A stretch of DNA of 64,000 nucleotides from Sphagnum compactum. Lineage: Eukaryota > Bryophyta > Sphagnopsida > Sphagnales. The translations under genes were made by a program, and so were the position numbers. Below the pieces are notes generated by a model that saw nothing but the letters and a program-made list of their open reading frames with translations, was not told where the DNA came from and ran no database searches. The first letter of the stretch is position 1; each line of letters starts with the position of its first letter. The DNA lies in contig OZ234498.1 in NCBI GenBank assembly GCA_965153455.1, positions 17,670,001-17,734,000 of the forward strand, read 5' to 3'. Positions 60,988 through 64,000 of the stretch are shown here, one piece after another.

Positions 60988-62298
60988 TTAATCCAAAATG
61001 TAATATACATGGCATTTTGCTACTACTGCCTGGACATGCTCTGACAGAGCCAACACAACATGATGTTTTTATGTATGCATAGGTCTACAGCATTCTCCAA
61101 ATGAGAGTCCTTGCAATGTGAGAGCTGAGCTTGGGGGCCCAAATTTCAATTTTGTTGATTGTTCTTCGTATGTACTTTTATTGAATTGTAGGGCCAGACA
61201 CCATTCCATAAGTGCTAACCAGTTCTTTCAGGGCCTATTCCAGAGTGTACTCCCCAAAGTTGATTCACATCGCAAGTGTGTTTCACACCCTTCCTTCACA
61301 CATACTAGCTAGTGCATCGCTAGCTGATTTGTGGCAGAGGATGCCCTTTTAGCATTAGGTTTTCTACTTCATTATTACTGTTTTGATTGTTTTGGTTTTC
61401 CTCTTATGTGTTTACATTTGTTTCAACATGTACTTATTGTGGATGGTTTTCCATCCTTGTTTATATATATATAGGGTTTTCTCTCTCTTCCTTCGACTTT
61501 CACACCATTGATTCAAGTCGTAAAAGTAGTTTGTCACTGACTTCAGGGCAATTTGACCATGAGAGACAAAACTCAGGTTTCAAGTCATAGATTAGTTTGT
61601 GAGAGACTTCAGGGCACTTTGACTATGAGAGACAAAGCTCAGGGGCCTATATATTTGATTTCTAAGGTTCAAAGGAAGAAAAACCCAATATTATCCCCAC
61701 ATTTACTCCTTGCACATGCATATGTTGATTAACAGGCAATATTCATTTTCAGTTGAAATATAAAACATCTAGAAGCTCTGCAAACAAGCTAACATTCCTG
61801 CTAGCCACACAGTGCAAAATAGTGTGAAAAAAAACTTTGTGCTTGTCAAGGCTCCATCTCCACAGGAAAGTTAGGAAACAAATAATGATCAATTAGCCCA
61901 TTCGAGTATCCTGGAGATCCTACAAAAACATGTCAATTTGCAGATACAGGATCTGTATGAATTGGAGATTTCACATTTTGACCAAGAAGGAAATGCGAAC
62001 ATGATAAATGTTCATGCATGATAAATTATATGCAGACCCAACATGGAACAAAACTTTCCTTGCTGGAGCAAATCTCAATGACTTTTAAGGCTGCAAAATA
62101 AAAATTATCCTGACCAACATCTTTCTAGTATAAATGAGTTGAATTACAAATGGAGTATCCTACAAAATTGGAATGCTCCAGCCCATCGTTCCAGGGCCAG
62201 TCATGCTAAATAGATGAGGCCTCAAAGGGAAGCGGAAAAAATTTCTCTCCAGAGAAAAAACCATGTGACACCTACAGCCTGTTTGTTACCATTTGTAG
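60988..62298. other. Spacer and 3' flank of the PRPP synthetase gene
   Basis: No gene seen in about 61,000-62,000. The part next to 62,298 is likely PRPP synthetase 3' UTR on the minus strand. Confidence 0.4.
61528..61643. repeat. Imperfect tandem duplication, 66 bp period
   Basis: AGTTTGT..GACTTCAGGGCA.TTTGAC.ATGAGAGACAAA.CTCAGG begins at 61528 and again at 61594, with several substitutions. Confidence 0.75.
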
Positions 62299-63886
62299 CT
62301 ACCTGAAAATGCTACTCACAGAACTGTCATCATATACTCGCCAGATGGTTTCACCAAGAAGATTAGCCACAGACAAAACAGTCAGCTGTGGAAAGTAGTT
62401 CTGCTGCTTTACAGGAATAGTATTTGTGACAATCACCTCATGGAAGAGACCTCCAGAGAGTCGCTCAATTGCTGGTGGGCTTCACAAAAAGAACACTGTA
62501 GTGTCAGCTGATCCTCTAACAGCATAAATATCTCCAGGAACATCACTTAACAACTAACCATGTAGAAACATCAAGAGGATTGGAAACTGAATATGGTGGC
62601 TCTACTATGATACTCCTAAAAAGACATGGTGCAGTAACATTATCAGAAACATTAGTTTGAATAGCAAAGAACCCAATTGGCAGCTGGACTGGCTCGAGAA
62701 TACCTGAACACTGCATGTGTACAACAGGCATATACTTCTCGGGCACCTTCTTGATGAAGAAGAGCAGCACTGTTTGCAATGGTGCCTGCAGTATCAAAAC
62801 CAGTTACTAAACACATTATTCCCCGGCTCTTGCTCATGACCAGACACAGGCAGGTCCTTAAGGGGAACCTAAGGATAAGGCTGATTATTCATACAGCACC
62901 TTATCAAGCATACCTGCAGTGTCAATCATATCATCAACCATAACTGCCACCTTGCCTTGCACATCACCAATTAAATTCATCACCTGCCAGTAACCACTCC
63001 TGCATCAGCTTACACAGAGAGTGAAATCATGTACATAGCTCCATTCCAGCTAATCTTTCTTCTTCACATTAATGCCAATACAGACCAGTCATGTGATGTT
63101 TGATTGAGAAAAAATGTACCTCAGAGACATTATGACCATGCCGCCTCTTATCCACAATTGCAAGAGGGACATCAGATAACTTCTTTGCAAAAGCACGGGC
63201 ACGAGCTACTCCACCCACATCAGGTGACACCACTACTAAGTCATCTGATGAGATCATCTTGCTTGCCAGATAGTCAAGAATCACAGGCTGCAACATATAA
63301 ACAGCATGAACTGACCCAATGTGTCAGAATTCAGCAAGGCTTGTACACAACTTGTTTACAAAATCAACTGTCCTACCAAAACAATGAGGAGAAAATCCTG
63401 AGGCTTAGTTTTGCAAGGTTACTACCATGTAATCACTCTCAAGCTTGTTCCAGATCACAAGTACTAGAACTGACATGCAGATATGAACAATCATGCAACC
63501 TGTAAGCTATGTGTTGGCTCTGCAGAGTGGTCAATGTACAATCAAGGCACATGTATTCACTACTTGCTCCATTTCTTGTAATGCATAACCCCTAACCTTT
63601 GGAAATTAGAAGTTTCTCACACCAGTATCAGGTCTCAGAACTGATATAAATGATCAGATACCCAGATAATGATCAAGTCCCAGCACTATCAGAATGTCAC
63701 AATGTGTTGAATCACAGGACATGGTTTGCTTTCCTCACTCACCTGACCATAAACATGATCAACAGGGATATCAAAGTATCCCATAGATTGGCCAGAGTGC
63801 AGGTCACAGGCAAGCACACGATTGGCTCCAGCTTCTGTGATAAGATTGGCCATTAATTTTGCAGCAATTGATTCTCGACCTTGAGT
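62299..63886 (-). CDS. PRS: Ribose-phosphate pyrophosphokinase (PRPP synthetase), class I, 3' part; 5' end beyond window
   Basis: Makes 5-phosphoribosyl-1-pyrophosphate from ribose-5-phosphate and ATP, feeding purine, pyrimidine, His and Trp synthesis. Exons seen, minus strand: 63743-63886, 63120-63287, 62914-62983, 62704-62785, 62299-62479; phases agree and give 214 C-terminal residues. Motifs are [53 protein letters not shown], the PRPP loop [29 protein letters not shown] and a C-terminus ending [10 protein letters not shown]. The sequence most resembles plant PRS1/2 (phosphate-dependent). The exon encoding the YARADRK region should precede 63886 but is not visible before the right edge, so targeting cannot be judged. 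Confidence 0.95.
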
Positions 63887-64000
63887 CTGTTAACCACAGC
63901 ATTTGGAGAAAGTCATTAGCATTGTTGTTACCCCCCATGTTAAACCCCAGAGCAAGTGGTGAAAGAAAAAACCTGTGAAATCCTTTTCTTTGCATCTCAT

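Noticed and set aside
1-64000. CRISPR arrays, bacterial operons or prophage
   Set aside because: Introns and plant gene families throughout; no regularly spaced short repeats with unique spacers.

Overview
The window looks like nuclear DNA of a land plant. Genes are split by many GT..AG introns, long AT-rich intergenic stretches are littered with decayed transposons, and every recognisable protein belongs to a plant family: cytosolic-type G6PDH, DUF3537/GRL, KMS1-type VMP1, the second chloroplast-type FBPase lineage and PRPP synthetase. A non-flowering plant (moss, liverwort, lycophyte or fern) is plausible from the character of the proteins, but I cannot name the species.

Layout. 0.4-5.6 kb (+): complete 15-exon glucose-6-phosphate dehydrogenase. 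6.7-9.1 kb (-): complete 4-exon DUF3537 membrane protein (plant gustatory-receptor-like family), convergent with the first gene. 9.1-21 kb: AT-rich spacer with tandem repeats and a minus-strand Ty1/copia remnant (about 16.0-19.0 kb). 21.1-25.7 kb (-): a multi-exon gene encoding an N-terminal C2 domain followed by a tail of about 900 residues that is highly disordered and partly acidic; one short exon in the C2 region could not be placed. 26-32.4 kb: minus-strand Helitron-like remnant with DUF6570-like, Rep, Pif1-type helicase and downstream endonuclease segments, with related MITE sequences at both edges. 32.9-37.6 kb: degenerate repeat, hAT-like scrap and a tRNA-like Pol III promoter inside an inverted repeat. 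38.1-42.4 kb (+): complete 8-exon VMP1/KMS1 gene. 42.4-52.5 kb: spacer with one retroelement ORF relic. 52.7-54.8 kb (+): complete 3-exon FBPase-II-like gene with an altered metal-binding signature. 54.8-62.3 kb: spacer with a SINE-like head, a perfect 71-bp duplication and a second complete MITE. 62.3-63.9 kb (-): 3' part of a PRPP synthetase gene that runs off the right edge.

Three of the six genes (G6PDH, FBPase-like, PRPP synthetase) act on sugar phosphates around the pentose-phosphate pathway. They lie tens of kilobases apart with independent promoters, so this is most simply chance. The most unusual items are the FBPase-like protein whose DPLDGS metal site reads DPLNGS, the C2-plus-giant-tail protein, the Helitron-like element carrying an endonuclease, and the plant relative of insect chemoreceptor channels. 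Exon coordinates were derived by hand from splice consensus, reading-frame phase and remembered family sequence; none was checked by alignment software or transcript data.
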